From: Opitutia bacterium
GTDB taxonomy: Bacteria; Verrucomicrobiota; Verrucomicrobiia; Opitutales; Opitutaceae
Assembly (NCBI GenBank): GCA_947453695.1
Contig: CANGHW010000008.1
Location: 20,321-84,320 of the forward strand
Reading direction: 5' to 3'
DNA: 64,000 bases
Positions 1 through 8,869 of this stretch are shown piece by piece; positions within the stretch are counted from its first letter, which is position 1; each line of letters starts with the position of its first letter. The notes below the pieces were generated by a model. The model was not told the origin of the DNA. It did not search any database and was given only the letters and a program-made list of their open reading frames with translations. Made by a program: the position numbers and the translations under genes.

Positions 1-2
1 TG

Positions 3-773
3 GCGTGGATTCTGACGATGGTGCCCGCCAAGACGGGAGCGAAAGCCGGCTCCGGTGCGGCCCTTTACCAGCAGTTGTGCATGTCGTGCCACGGCGTGAA
101 TCGCGAAGGCAACGCCGCCCAGAATATCCCGCCCCTCGGACCGGTGGCGCAGAAGTTGAAAGCCGAAGAAATCCTCGCGCTTTTCGCGACCGGCAAGGGT
201 GTGATGCCGTCCTTCGGGTTCCTGCCCGACGAGCAGAAGCGAGCACTCGCAGATTTTCTCCTTGGGACCGGTGTCGCGCGGGTCGGCGACACCGCGGCCG
301 GCAAGGTGGAGCCGACGGGTGGAGGCGGTGCGGTGCGCAGCCCCTACGCGACGACTGGCTATAATCGTTTCCTCGATCCGGACGGTTATCCGGCGCTGCG
401 TCCGCCCTGGGGCACGCTCAATGCGGTCGACCTCAACACCGGGGAATACCTCTGGAAGAAACCGCTGGGGGAATTCGCCGCCCTCACCGCCCAGGGAATC
501 CCGCCGACCGGCACGGAAAACTACGGCGGGCCCGTCGTTACCGCGGGCGGCGTCCTCTTTATCGCGGCGACCAAGGATGAAAAGATCCGGGCCTTTGACG
601 TAAAGACCGGCGAGAAACTCTGGGAGGCACCATTGCCCGCCGGGGGCTATGCGACGCCGGCCACGTATGCGGTCGGCGGCCGCCAGTATGTCGTGATCGC
701 GTGCGGCGGCGGCAAAATGGGCACGAAGTCCGGCGACGCCTACGTGGCGTTTGCGCTTCCCTCGGGACAATAA
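3..773 (+). CDS. PQQ-dependent dehydrogenase with cytochrome c insert, C-terminal part
   Basis: This is the 3' end of a quinoprotein (glucose-type) dehydrogenase; the reading frame is open to the left edge, so the start lies outside the window. About 256 residues are visible. They hold a c-type haem motif (CMSCHG, near visible residues 26-31) and then the last PQQ propeller blades, with the typical W-G-x-LNAVDLNTGEYLW and GGVLFIAATKD strings and a final G-YATPATY strand. Enzymes of this layout oxidise sugars or alcohols in the periplasm and pass electrons from PQQ to the haem. The inserted cytochrome c before the final blades is known in this family. It converges with the SDR gene at 791 with only 17 bases between them. 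The substrate cannot be told from the fragment. Confidence 0.88.
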   Translation, partial: AWILTMVPAKTGAKAGSGAALYQQLCMSCHGVNREGNAAQNIPPLGPVAQKLKAEEILALFATGKGVMPSFGFLPDEQKRALADFLLGTGVARVGDTAAGKVEPTGGGGAVRSPYATTGYNRFLDPDGYPALRPPWGTLNAVDLNTGEYLWKKPLGEFAALTAQGIPPTGTENYGGPVVTAGGVLFIAATKDEKIRAFDVKTGEKLWEAPLPAGGYATPATYAVGGRQYVVIACGGGKMGTKSGDAYVAFALPSGQ

Positions 774-790
774 CGCGGGGCGCGGATGCG

Positions 791-1597
791 CTACTTGGCG
801 GCGACTGCGCCGGAAAATTTCATCCGGCGCACGATCCGCGACCAGAGCCACGGGGCGAAGCGTTTCAGATAGATGCCGAGTGCCTCGCGACCAATGTAGA
901 TTTCGTCGCGACCGGCAGCGACGCCGCGGAGCATGGCGCGGGCGCAATCCTCGGCGCTGATGCCGCGCACGTGGGTGGCGTCCATTCGGCCGTGTTTTTC
1001 ACCGCGGGCATCGAGTGCGTTGTCGGAGACAGCGGTGCGAACGTAACCGGGGCAGACGAGGGTGACCTTCACGCCCGTGCGCCAGATCTCGGACCGCAGG
1101 CAGTCGAACCACCCGTGGAGTGCGTGTTTGGCAGCGGCGTAAGTCGAACGGCCGGGCGTGCCGACATAGCCCATCACACTGCTCACAACGACGATATGGC
1201 CGGAGCCGCGTCGGAGCATCGAAGGGAGGACTGCTTTCGAGAGCGCGACCGGACCGAAATAGTTTACCTCCATCAGGGCGCGTTCGATTTCGAGCGCGGC
1301 GTCGGCGGCAAGCGCGCGCTGGCTGACGCCGCCGTTGTTGATCAATAGGTCGATGTGGCCGCGACGCGCGAGCACTTCGCCGACAGCGAGCGAAAACGTG
1401 TCTGAGCGCGCGAGGTCAAGGGGAAGGACGAGGTGATCGTCGGGGCGGACGCAGGCCCGGCGCACGCGTTCCAGTTCCTCGGGCCGCCGACTGGAGAGCA
1501 CAAGTCGCGCGCCCGCGCGCGCGAAATCATAGGCGAGTGCTTCGCCGATGCCGGAGGAGGCACCCGTGATCCAGATGACCTGGCCGGAGAAATTCAT
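791..1597 (-). CDS. SDR family NAD(P)-dependent oxidoreductase
   Basis: A classical short-chain dehydrogenase of 268 residues. The cofactor motif TGASSGIG is at residues 11-18, the NNGG structural motif is near 87-90, and the catalytic Ser140, Tyr153 and Lys157 are all present with the usual spacing. The C-terminal extension is longer than in the smallest SDRs and carries basic and hydrophobic stretches, as in DltE/YqjQ-like members that act on lipids or retinol-like substrates. It follows another SDR (1721-2494) on the same strand, separated by a perfect 25-bp inverted repeat. ATG start at 1597. Substrate unknown. Confidence 0.9.
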   Translation of the reverse strand: MNFSGQVIWITGASSGIGEALAYDFARAGARLVLSSRRPEELERVRRACVRPDDHLVLPLDLARSDTFSLAVGEVLARRGHIDLLINNGGVSQRALAADAALEIERALMEVNYFGPVALSKAVLPSMLRRGSGHIVVVSSVMGYVGTPGRSTYAAAKHALHGWFDCLRSEIWRTGVKVTLVCPGYVRTAVSDNALDARGEKHGRMDATHVRGISAEDCARAMLRGVAAGRDEIYIGREALGIYLKRFAPWLWSRIVRRMKFSGAVAAK

Positions 1598-1640
1598 GGC
1601 CTCTACCTTGAATCGCCGGCTGCCGCTGCCGAGCGAGAAC

Positions 1641-1711
1641 TGTAGCGGCGGTCTATGACCGCCGAGGAGAATCGTGTGGCGTTCGTTCGGCGGTCATAGA
1701 CCGCCGCTACA
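1641..1711. repeat. perfect 25-bp inverted repeat between two SDR genes
   Basis: Positions 1641-1665 and 1687-1711 are exact reverse complements (25 of 25) separated by 21 bases. Each arm is itself palindromic around the core GCGGTCTATGACCGC. A third copy with two differences is at 58588-58612, so this is a dispersed element rather than a local accident. It could act as a transcript-end hairpin between the two genes, but there is no T-run. Confidence 0.85.
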
Positions 1712-1720
1712 GCCTGAGTC

Positions 1721-2494
1721 TCAGCAGCCGTAGACTCCGCCGTTGATGTCGAGCGTCGCCCCGGTGATGAATCCATCGAATTCGCTGGCGAGGTAGACCG
1801 CGGCGCGGGCGACGTCGTCGGCGTTACCGCCGCGGCCGAGAGGGATGCCGGCGACAGTGGCGCGCGCGGACTCGGGTGTGGTGTGAGTGTTGTGGAAACT
1901 GGTGCCGAGGATGAGGCCGGGGGCGAGGGCGTTGACGCGCACGCCTTGTGGGCCGAGTTCGCTCGCGAGGGAGCGAGTGAAGGTGAGCACGGCCCCTTTG
2001 GCGGTGGAGTAGGCGAGGGAGCCGGCGTGGCCACCTTTGCGTCCCGCGAGCGAGGAGAGGTTGACGATGCTCGCACCGCCGGCGGTCTTGGCTGCGGCGA
2101 TGAGGTGCGGGGCGGCGGCGCGCGTGATGCGGCGGACGCTGCCGACGTTGAGCGAGATCGTGTCGGACCAGAATTTGTCGTCGGCCTCGAGGAGCGTGCG
2201 GCGGGCGATGAGGGAGCCGGCGTTGTTGATGAGAATATCGAGGCCGCCGAGGAAGGCGACGGCTTGGGCTACGAGTGCGTCGCTCTCTTCGGTGGTGGTG
2301 AGATCGGCACTGGCGCTGGCGAAACGCCGGCCGAGCGCCGCGGCCTCGGCCGCGAGCTCCTGTGCGCCAGCGGCGCTCGTGCGGTAGTGCGCGAAGACAT
2401 CGCAGCCGGCGCGGAGCAGGTGCGAGCTGATGGCGTGGCCGATGCCTTGGGCGCCGGCGGTGACGAGGGCACGTTTGCCGAGGAGTTTGTTCAT
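1721..2494 (-). CDS. SDR family oxidoreductase
   Basis: A 257-residue classical SDR. The cofactor loop is TAGAQGIG near residues 12-19, NNAG is near 90-93, and the catalytic Tyr162-x3-Lys166 is preceded by Ser147/Ser148. The C-terminus carries the usual S-LDINGGVYG ending of FabG-like enzymes. I chose the ATG at 2494 (MNKLLGKRAL) because it gives the normal family start; the frame continues upstream to 2533 but that stretch has no family resemblance. It is divergent from the hemolysin III gene (98 bases between starts) and upstream of a second SDR. Substrate unknown. Confidence 0.88.
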   Translation of the reverse strand: MNKLLGKRALVTAGAQGIGHAISSHLLRAGCDVFAHYRTSAAGAQELAAEAAALGRRFASASADLTTTEESDALVAQAVAFLGGLDILINNAGSLIARRTLLEADDKFWSDTISLNVGSVRRITRAAAPHLIAAAKTAGGASIVNLSSLAGRKGGHAGSLAYSTAKGAVLTFTRSLASELGPQGVRVNALAPGLILGTSFHNTHTTPESARATVAGIPLGRGGNADDVARAAVYLASEFDGFITGATLDINGGVYGC

Positions 2495-2592
2495 GGGTGG
2501 GGCGGACGTTTGATAATTATAATATTGGGTCAACTGCGCGCTCGCCCGGATTTGGCATCGCGCGCGGTGGGGTGGCGACTCAGCGTGGAGCG

Positions 2593-3267
2593 ATGAAGCC
2601 TGCGGTCAATGAAGCGGCGGCCTACACGCCGGGCGAGGAACTCGCCAATGCACTGACACACGGGGTCGGCGCGGCGTTGAGTGTCGCGGGGCTGGCGGTG
2701 TTGGTCGTCAGCACAGCGCTGCGCGGTGACGTGTGGAGCGTGACGAGCACGGCGATCTTCGGGGTATCGCTGGTGCTGCTCTACACGACGTCTACCCTCT
2801 ATCACAGTTTGCGCGGGGCGGAGCGGAAGCGGCTACTGCGGAAGTTCGATCATGCGGCGATTTTTCTCCTGATTGCCGGAACCTATACCCCGTTTCTCCT
2901 CGTGAACCTGCGCGGGCCGTGGGGCTGGAGCCTGTTTGGCGTGATCTGGGGGCTGGCAGTGGCGGGCATGGTGGTGAAGTTCTGGCTCGCGGGGCGTTTC
3001 AGGCTCGGGTCGACGTTGCTATATCTCGCGATGGGTTGGCTCGTGCTGATTGCGACGCGCCCGATGTTGCAGACGGTGCCGAGTGCGGGGCTTTGGCTGC
3101 TGCTGGCCGGCGGACTCTGCTATTCGGTGGGCACGGTGTTTTACCTATGGAAAAGGCTGCGTTATCACCACGCGATCTGGCATCTCTTCGTGCTCGGCGG
3201 AAGTATTTGCCACTTCTTCGCGGTGTGGGCGGCGGTGATGCCGCCGCCGGGCGCGGTCAGCGGTTGA
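2593..3267 (+). CDS. hemolysin III / PAQR family membrane protein (TrhA-like)
   Basis: A 224-residue polytopic membrane protein with about seven hydrophobic segments. The PAQR/HlyIII signature residues are visible: an S-x3-H motif in STLYHS, the FDHAAIFLLIAGTYTPF segment, and HAIWHLFVLGGSICHFF near the C-terminus, together the presumed metal-binding site. Family members are linked to membrane lipid homeostasis; haemolysis is only a historic name. I chose the ATG at 2593 (MKPAVNEAAA) although an in-frame start exists at 2497, because the upstream part runs into the promoter region of the divergent SDR. Its 3' end overlaps the convergent tspO-like gene by 11 bases. Confidence 0.88.
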   Translation: MKPAVNEAAAYTPGEELANALTHGVGAALSVAGLAVLVVSTALRGDVWSVTSTAIFGVSLVLLYTTSTLYHSLRGAERKRLLRKFDHAAIFLLIAGTYTPFLLVNLRGPWGWSLFGVIWGLAVAGMVVKFWLAGRFRLGSTLLYLAMGWLVLIATRPMLQTVPSAGLWLLLAGGLCYSVGTVFYLWKRLRYHHAIWHLFVLGGSICHFFAVWAAVMPPPGAVSG

Positions 3268-3736
3268 GCGTCCAGATCGTGTAGTTGAGGAAAGTCGCGA
3301 AGCTCACCCACGCGACGTAAGGAGACCAAAGGATGGCGGCCAGTCGATCGGTGCGCGCGAAACGGAGGAACAGGGTGATGAGTAGTCCAAGGAAGACGAC
3401 GATCTCGACCAGCGCGAGGTCGGGGCGGTGGAGCGAAAAGAAGAGGATCGACCACAGGGCGTTGAGGGCCAGTTGAGCGCCGTAGAGTCCGAGCGTGATC
3501 CGCGCGGCGGCCGGAGTGGCGGCGGCCCGCCATGCCCGCCAAGCGGCAATGGACATGAGCAGGTAGAGGGTGGTCCAGACAGGGGCGAAGACCCAATTGG
3601 GCGGATTCCAAGTGGGCTTGGCGATCGTCGGATACCACGTGGTGACGTTCTGCGCGGTGGCAGCGCTACCGAGGGCGGCGGCGAGAAAACTTACGACGAT
3701 GAAGCCGACGAGGGCCGGGTAGTGCTTAGCACGCAT
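3257..3736 (-). CDS. tspO: TspO/MBR family tryptophan-rich sensory protein
   Basis: A 159-residue membrane protein with five predicted transmembrane helices and the family's tryptophan-rich first half (WYPTIAKPTWNPPNWVFAPVW), followed by YLLMSIAAW and the ending SPYVAWVSFATFLNYTIW. TspO proteins bind porphyrins and related ligands and affect stress and photopigment regulation. The ATG at 3736 (MRAKHYPAL) fits the family length of 150-160; the frame is open further upstream but that part lies inside the next gene. Its start overlaps the end of the oxidoreductase gene by 11 bases, so the two are probably co-transcribed. Confidence 0.93.
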   Translation of the reverse strand: MRAKHYPALVGFIVVSFLAAALGSAATAQNVTTWYPTIAKPTWNPPNWVFAPVWTTLYLLMSIAAWRAWRAAATPAAARITLGLYGAQLALNALWSILFFSLHRPDLALVEIVVFLGLLITLFLRFARTDRLAAILWSPYVAWVSFATFLNYTIWTLNR

Positions 3737-4802
3737 ATTGGGTGTTACGGCCGGGCCAGGTGGTCGGACGCGTCCAGAATTCGTCGGTGCGTCCGCCATA
3801 GTAGGCGTCGAGCACGCGATCCATGACGAGTTGGGTGCGGCGGGCGCTTTCGCCGGTGCTGGGCGCGGTGCCGTGGCCGAGGAGCTCATCGGTGATGAGT
3901 TGGATCAGCGGTTGGGCGACGTGCTCGGGATTGGGAATGGCAAACTGCTCCACGCCGCGGGCGGTCTCGAGGCGGATGGGCTCGGCGTTGAAAACGTTGA
4001 AGGAAACGCGGCCGGCGGTGCCGAGGAACTCGAGGGTGTCTTCCTTGGCGGCGGTGCAAAAATTCCACGAGGCGGCCCCGAGGGCGCCGGTGGCGGTGCG
4101 AAATGTCATCGCGACGGCGTCTTCGACATCGATGGCCGCGGAGTGGCGAGCGGCGCGGCCCTGGACGTCTTCGAGCGGTCCGACGCAGTGGTCGAGGAAA
4201 TCGAGGACGTGGGAGCCAACATCGAGGAGTAGGCCGCCGCCGGCGTGGGCGGCGGCGACGCGCCAGGCGTTCTGCGCGGGATCGGAATTGGCCGGGGTGG
4301 GCGTGGCGAAACGGTAGGTGATGCCGGTGAGACGGCCGATGGCGCCGCCGGTGGCGAGTTCGCGAACCTTTTCAAACCGCGGCATCGCGCGGCGGTAGTA
4401 GGCAACGAAGAGTTTTTGTTTCGCGGCAGCAAAGGCGGAGATCATGGCGTCGCACTCAGGCGTGTGGCGAGCCATGGGCTTTTCCATATAGCAGGGCTTG
4501 CCAGCGGCAGCGACGAGATAGGCGAGTTCGAGGTGCGAACCGGGCGGCGTGGCGACGTAGACGGCATCGACCTCGGGATCGGCCACGAGGGCCCGGGCAT
4601 CGTCATACCAACGCGGCACGCCGTGACGTTTCGCGTAGTCGGCAGCGAGGGCGCCGTTGCGCCGCATGACGGCGATGAGCGCGGAGCCGCGGGCCTTGCG
4701 AAAGCCGGGGCCGCTCTTCACCTCAGTAACATCGCCGCAGCCGAGAATGCCCCAGCGGACGGTGGTGCGTTGCAGTGGTGGGGCGGAGGTGGGGTCGCTC
4801 AT
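3726..4802 (-). CDS. Gfo/Idh/MocA family oxidoreductase
   Basis: A 358-residue NAD(P)-dependent oxidoreductase. The N-terminal Rossmann motif WGILGCGDVTEVKSG and the family motif EKPMARHTPECD are both present, followed by the alpha/beta C-terminal domain (GGGLLLDVGSHVLDF). Such enzymes act on sugars, inositols or related polyols. No signal peptide is seen, unlike the Tat-exported member at 24077. I took the ATG at 4802 (MSDPTSAPPL); the frame extends to 4889 without family resemblance. It overlaps tspO by 11 bases and is divergent from the hydrolase-like gene at 4899. Confidence 0.9.
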   Translation of the reverse strand: MSDPTSAPPLQRTTVRWGILGCGDVTEVKSGPGFRKARGSALIAVMRRNGALAADYAKRHGVPRWYDDARALVADPEVDAVYVATPPGSHLELAYLVAAAGKPCYMEKPMARHTPECDAMISAFAAAKQKLFVAYYRRAMPRFEKVRELATGGAIGRLTGITYRFATPTPANSDPAQNAWRVAAAHAGGGLLLDVGSHVLDFLDHCVGPLEDVQGRAARHSAAIDVEDAVAMTFRTATGALGAASWNFCTAAKEDTLEFLGTAGRVSFNVFNAEPIRLETARGVEQFAIPNPEHVAQPLIQLITDELLGHGTAPSTGESARRTQLVMDRVLDAYYGGRTDEFWTRPTTWPGRNTQYAC

Positions 4803-4898
4803 GAACCGGTAAGCAACCGGGTATACTGGCAAGCCGCAAGCTGTGACGCGGTCGCACTGTGGCTGGCCACGGAGGTGGGTGGGCGTCACGCTGCGGAC

Positions 4899-6542
4899 AT
4901 GGTGGTGCGCCTCCTCGTGTTTCTTGTGATCATGGTGAGCCTGGCTCCGGCGGCGGAGACAGGAACCTCCTTTGCTGCCCGGGTCGCGGAGCTGGACCCG
5001 GCGGCACGCGAGGCGGCGGTGGTGGCTGCGGTGCGGAGTGGAAACGTGCCGGCGTGGTGGCGGCAGTTTGTTGAAGTAACGATGGGCGACGCAGTGATCG
5101 CGGTAGCGCCGGACTACTTGTGCGTGGGGACAGAGGACGACTATTGGCTTGCGCCACTTTCGCCCGTCGTGGCGCAGGTGCTAGCGGACGAACTCGGCTG
5201 CGTGTTGCCCACGCGAAAGATGGTGGATGCGATTTGGCGGGCGGCGGCGGTGAAATTGGAGCCGCAGCCGATTCCGCCGAGTCCGGCGATGACGACGGCG
5301 GCGGTCTTCAACGAGCATAATGCGACGGTGCGGTCGCAGCGCGCGGAGGAAGCGAAGAAGTTTCCGGCGGGCGCGCTCGTCGCGGGACACAAGAAGGATG
5401 TGGTCGTTTCGGCGCGACTCGCGAGTGCGCCGGGGAAAGTGGCGATTTACGGGTGGCATCGGCTGGAGGGCGCTCCAATCCAGCCGCTCTATACCGGACA
5501 TGCGGCGTCTTGGGTGGATTACAGTCACGGCGTGCGGCTGGTGCGTAAAAACCTGACGCTCGCCGGGGAACACACGACAGTGGCGGCGGTGCTGGCGGAC
5601 CCGGAAAAATGCGCCGCGCTGAGCGATGAAGGACCGGTGGCGGTCGCAAGGTATGTGACGGAACGGAGTGAAGACGTGAAATTGTCGGACGATGTGCGGG
5701 CGGTCGTGAATGTGCCGCAGTGGATTGATCCGACAAAGCCAGCCCGCCTCGTGATTTACGGTGCGCCGGCAGGCAACTCTATCGAGCAGACTTGGGGACG
5801 GCGCAAGCGCGAGGGCGATGACTGGCATTTCGATATCCAGCACATCGCGGCACAGACGCGGTGGCTGCGGGTGCACGCGACTGAGGTGAATTGGGTGGTG
5901 GCGTGTGTGCAGGCGGAGCAGCGGTCGTTTGTGCTGTGGAAGCGGGCGCATCCGGACGACCACCCGAGGCGTGCGGGAGCGATCATGGACGCTTTGCGGG
6001 CGAAGTTTCCCGGCGCGAAGCTCGTGCTCACGGGGCACAGCGCGGGCGGGGCGTTGACGTTTAGCTATCTGGACGGCGTGGAGAAGATCCCGGACGACGT
6101 GGAGCGGATCGCGTTTCTCGATAGTAACTACGCCTACGACAGTGCAAAGGGGCACGGGGATAAAATTGCAGCGTGGCTGGGCGGAGCAGAGGGACGTTGG
6201 CTGAGTGTGCTCGCCTACCAGGACTACGTTGCATTGTTGGAGGGAAAAACGTTTGTGAGCGAGAACGGCGGCACGTGGGGGCGGAGCCAAGTGATGCTGC
6301 GGGATTGGGCGGACGTCTGGTCCTGGACACGCCGCGATGACGATGGATTACGCCGGCACACGGCGTTCGGCGGACGGGTGGAGTTTCTGCTGAAGGAAAA
6401 TCCGGAGAAGGCGGTGCTGCATACGCGGCTCGTGGAGTGGAATGGTTTTATCCACGCGATGCTGAGCGGCTCGGTGCGGGCAGAGCAGGCGTATCGCTAC
6501 CTGGGGCCGCGGGTGTATGGGGACTGGATTGCGGATAAATAA
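4899..6542 (+). CDS. secreted alpha/beta-hydrolase-like protein of unknown function
   Basis: A 547-residue protein with a good signal peptide (MVVRLLVFLVIMVSLAPAAE) and, in its second half, a nucleophile elbow GHSAGGALTFSY preceded by a strand (GAKLVLTG), as in alpha/beta hydrolases. The following region (IAFLDSNYAYDS) fits the acid-residue strand. The first half has no motif I recognise; it includes paired Trp/Tyr residues and a region near YIYGWHRLEGAP-like beta strands. An in-frame open stretch runs back to 4245 but overlaps the opposite gene, so the ATG at 4899 with the signal peptide was chosen. NamZ follows 21 bases after its stop, so a joint role in wall or peptide processing is possible but inferred. 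Confidence 0.7.
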   Translation: MVVRLLVFLVIMVSLAPAAETGTSFAARVAELDPAAREAAVVAAVRSGNVPAWWRQFVEVTMGDAVIAVAPDYLCVGTEDDYWLAPLSPVVAQVLADELGCVLPTRKMVDAIWRAAAVKLEPQPIPPSPAMTTAAVFNEHNATVRSQRAEEAKKFPAGALVAGHKKDVVVSARLASAPGKVAIYGWHRLEGAPIQPLYTGHAASWVDYSHGVRLVRKNLTLAGEHTTVAAVLADPEKCAALSDEGPVAVARYVTERSEDVKLSDDVRAVVNVPQWIDPTKPARLVIYGAPAGNSIEQTWGRRKREGDDWHFDIQHIAAQTRWLRVHATEVNWVVACVQAEQRSFVLWKRAHPDDHPRRAGAIMDALRAKFPGAKLVLTGHSAGGALTFSYLDGVEKIPDDVERIAFLDSNYAYDSAKGHGDKIAAWLGGAEGRWLSVLAYQDYVALLEGKTFVSENGGTWGRSQVMLRDWADVWSWTRRDDDGLRRHTAFGGRVEFLLKENPEKAVLHTRLVEWNGFIHAMLSGSVRAEQAYRYLGPRVYGDWIADK

Positions 6543-6563
6543 TCCTTCGCACCGAGGAGGCGG

Positions 6564-7796
6564 GTGGCTTTGGCTGAAGGTATGAAACTCGGCGTCGAAG
6601 TTCTCCTCGAGTCCCAGCTGGACCTCCTGCGCGGTAAGCGCGTCGGCCTGATCACGAATCCGACAGGCGTGGATGGCAATGTGGTGAGCATCATCGAGCG
6701 GTTGCGCGCGGTGCCGGACATTAATCTCGTGGCGCTCTATGGGCCGGAACATGGCGTGCGCGGAAACGCGCAGGCGGGAGAGTTTGTGGATTTCTTCCAG
6801 GACCCGCAGCTGGGGCTGCCGGTGTTTTCGCTTTATGGGCAGGCGCTGAAACTGCCGACGGACCCGCTGGTGGACATCGATGCGACGATGCGGGAGTTCG
6901 ACACGCAGCACACGGGCAAGACCGTCGAGCACGCGATGCTGCGCGGCGTGGATGTGCTGGTGTTTGACCTGCAGGACGTGGGCACGCGCGTCTACACCTA
7001 CGTGGCGACGATGGCGTATGCGATGCAGGCGGCGGCGGAGACGGGTATCCCGTTCATCGTGCTCGACCGGCCGAATCCCATCAGTGGGTCCGCGATGGAA
7101 GGGCCGATCCTCGAGTATCCGCGGCACAGTTCGTTTATCGGACTCTATCCGGTGCCGTGCCGGCACGGGATGACAGTGGGCGAGTTGGCGCGGTTGTTTA
7201 ACGCGAAGTTTCTCGCGCGGAAATGCTCGCTCACCGTCGTGGCAATGGAAGGCTGGCGGCGCGGTGATTGGTATGACGAGACGGGGCTGCCGTGGGTGTT
7301 GCCTTCGCCGAACATGCCGACGCTCGACACGGCTACGGTCTATCCGGGGCTGGTGTTGCTAGAGGGAACGAATCTCTCCGAGGCGCGCGGGACGACGAAG
7401 CCGTTCGAACTATTTGGCGCGCCATGGATCGATGGCTTTGTGCTCGCGCGCGAACTGAACTTACTCGGGCTGGCGGGCGTGCGATTTCGCGAGGCGTGGT
7501 TTGCGCCGACGTTTTCCAAGTGGGCGGGGCAACGCTGCGGCGGGTGTCAGCTGCACGTGACGGACCGCGAGGTGTTTCGCTCGGTGACGGTGGTGCTCGC
7601 GGTGTTGGAAGTCGTGCGGCGGCTCTATGGCGCGAAACTCGAATTGCACGCGGACTACTTCGACAAGGTCATGGGCACGTCGACGGTCCGCGAGGCGATT
7701 GAGCGCGGAGTAGATTATGCAACGATCGCCGCACATTGGGAGGCAGGACTCGCGGAGTTCGCGCGGCTACGGGCGGAGTTTCTGTTGTATGCCTGA
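6564..7796 (+). CDS. namZ: DUF1343 family exo-beta-N-acetylmuramidase (NamZ-like)
   Basis: About 410 residues with the full set of DUF1343 strings: GLITNPTGVD, LYGPEHGVRG, FDLQDVGTRVYTY, VLDRPNPI, LPWVLPSPNMPT and YPGLVLLEGTNLSEARGT. The family includes NamZ, which removes N-acetylmuramic acid from the non-reducing end of peptidoglycan fragments. No signal peptide is visible, so as written it would act in the cytoplasm. The start is uncertain: a strong GAGGAGG at 6554-6560 is only 3 bases from the GTG at 6564, 9 bases from the in-frame TTG at 6570 and 21 from the ATG at 6582. It probably shares a transcript with the hydrolase-like gene upstream. Confidence 0.88.
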   Translation: MALAEGMKLGVEVLLESQLDLLRGKRVGLITNPTGVDGNVVSIIERLRAVPDINLVALYGPEHGVRGNAQAGEFVDFFQDPQLGLPVFSLYGQALKLPTDPLVDIDATMREFDTQHTGKTVEHAMLRGVDVLVFDLQDVGTRVYTYVATMAYAMQAAAETGIPFIVLDRPNPISGSAMEGPILEYPRHSSFIGLYPVPCRHGMTVGELARLFNAKFLARKCSLTVVAMEGWRRGDWYDETGLPWVLPSPNMPTLDTATVYPGLVLLEGTNLSEARGTTKPFELFGAPWIDGFVLARELNLLGLAGVRFREAWFAPTFSKWAGQRCGGCQLHVTDREVFRSVTVVLAVLEVVRRLYGAKLELHADYFDKVMGTSTVREAIERGVDYATIAAHWEAGLAEFARLRAEFLLYA

Positions 7797-7828
7797 CGAG
7801 TGCTGCGGGCGGCAGCAGCGGGCGTCGG

Positions 7829-8863
7829 TCAGGATTCGCACTTGAGCACGTAGACGACGCCCTTGGCGGAGCCGATGGCGAGGGAGCGGTCGTCGGGGGA
7901 CCAGACGAGCTTCGTCGCGGCGGCGGGCATTTTTACCGTCGCGCGGAGGGGCTTGGGTCGTTCGGGGCTCCAGATTTGCACGACGCCGTCCTGGCCGGCG
8001 GTGGCGAGGAGGCCGTGGGTGTTTTGGAAGGCGACGGCGCAAATCGGAGCTTCGTGAGGGAGCATCGAGGGTTCGCGACCTTCGGGGCCTTCGCCGCTGC
8101 AATCCCAGACGCAGCAATCGCGGCCGCCACTCGTGGCGAGCCAGCGCGAGGTGTGGTCGTAGGAGAGGTATTTCACCTTCGTCTCGTAGCCGCTCATGTG
8201 GAGCTCGATGTCCTTTTCCGGAATCCAGAGGTGAACCGAGGGATCTTGGTTGCCGGAGACGAGCCAGCGTTGGTCGGGCGACCAGACGAGGGACTGAATG
8301 CCGTTGGCGTAAGGGAATTCCTTTTGGAGGAGAAAGTCGTCGGTGTCCCAGAGTTGGACCCCGCCGAAATGCGCGGCGGCCACGCAGCCGCCCTGGCGCG
8401 GGGCGGCGAGGGCGGTGATTGTGCGGGCGGCCGGCTTGAACGTGTGAGCGACGGTGGCGTCGGGACGGAGGGCGGTGAGCGTTTTGCCGGCGGCAGCGAG
8501 GAGGTAGGGGGAGCCGAGAGCTGAAGGCTCAGAGCTGAGAGCCGGAGACGGAACCCAAGCGAGGTGCTCAACCCAGTCGCGGCCGAGCGGGGCAGTGGCG
8601 GTGTGCTGGCCGGCGGAGGCGTCCCAGAATTTGACGGCGCCGTCTTGGCCACCGGTGGCGAGGGCGGCGGACGAGAGCCAGGCGAGGCAGTTCGTGCCTT
8701 CCGTGTGGCCGGGGAGTTCGTGGCGCTTCTGGCCATCGGCGGCGGCGAAGAGGGAGACGGGGCCGGCGGAACTGGCGGCGGCGAGTTGGGTGCCGTCGGG
8801 TGACCACGCAAGGTCGATGGCGTAGTCGTCGAGATGGGCGGCCCAGTGTTTGGTGAGTTGCAT
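7829..8863 (-). CDS. WD40 repeat protein
   Basis: A 344-residue protein made almost wholly of WD40 propeller repeats: recurring units ending in LAWSPDGTQLA, TGGQDGAVKFWD, LVWSPDQRWLVSGNQDPSVHLW, SGGRDCCVWD, ATAGQDGVVQIW and LVWSPDDRSLAIGS. About seven blades can be counted, enough for one propeller. It has no signal peptide and no fused catalytic domain, so a cytoplasmic scaffold is likely; the partner is unknown. The loop at roughly 8511-8550 encodes a Ser/Pro-rich insert (SPALSSEPSALGSP) that matches a periodic word-repeat rather than a blade. It converges with namZ, 32 bases apart. Confidence 0.88.
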   Translation of the reverse strand: MQLTKHWAAHLDDYAIDLAWSPDGTQLAAASSAGPVSLFAAADGQKRHELPGHTEGTNCLAWLSSAALATGGQDGAVKFWDASAGQHTATAPLGRDWVEHLAWVPSPALSSEPSALGSPYLLAAAGKTLTALRPDATVAHTFKPAARTITALAAPRQGGCVAAAHFGGVQLWDTDDFLLQKEFPYANGIQSLVWSPDQRWLVSGNQDPSVHLWIPEKDIELHMSGYETKVKYLSYDHTSRWLATSGGRDCCVWDCSGEGPEGREPSMLPHEAPICAVAFQNTHGLLATAGQDGVVQIWSPERPKPLRATVKMPAAATKLVWSPDDRSLAIGSAKGVVYVLKCES

Positions 8864-8869
8864 GCGGAG

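Noticed and set aside
1883..2596. 237-residue + strand frame opposite the SDR gene
   Set aside because: Shadow of the SDR gene; composition typical for the reverse frame of GC-rich coding DNA.
4245..4898. Upstream extension of the secreted hydrolase-like frame
   Set aside because: It lies opposite the Gfo/Idh/MocA gene, is low-complexity, and a clear signal peptide begins at 4899.
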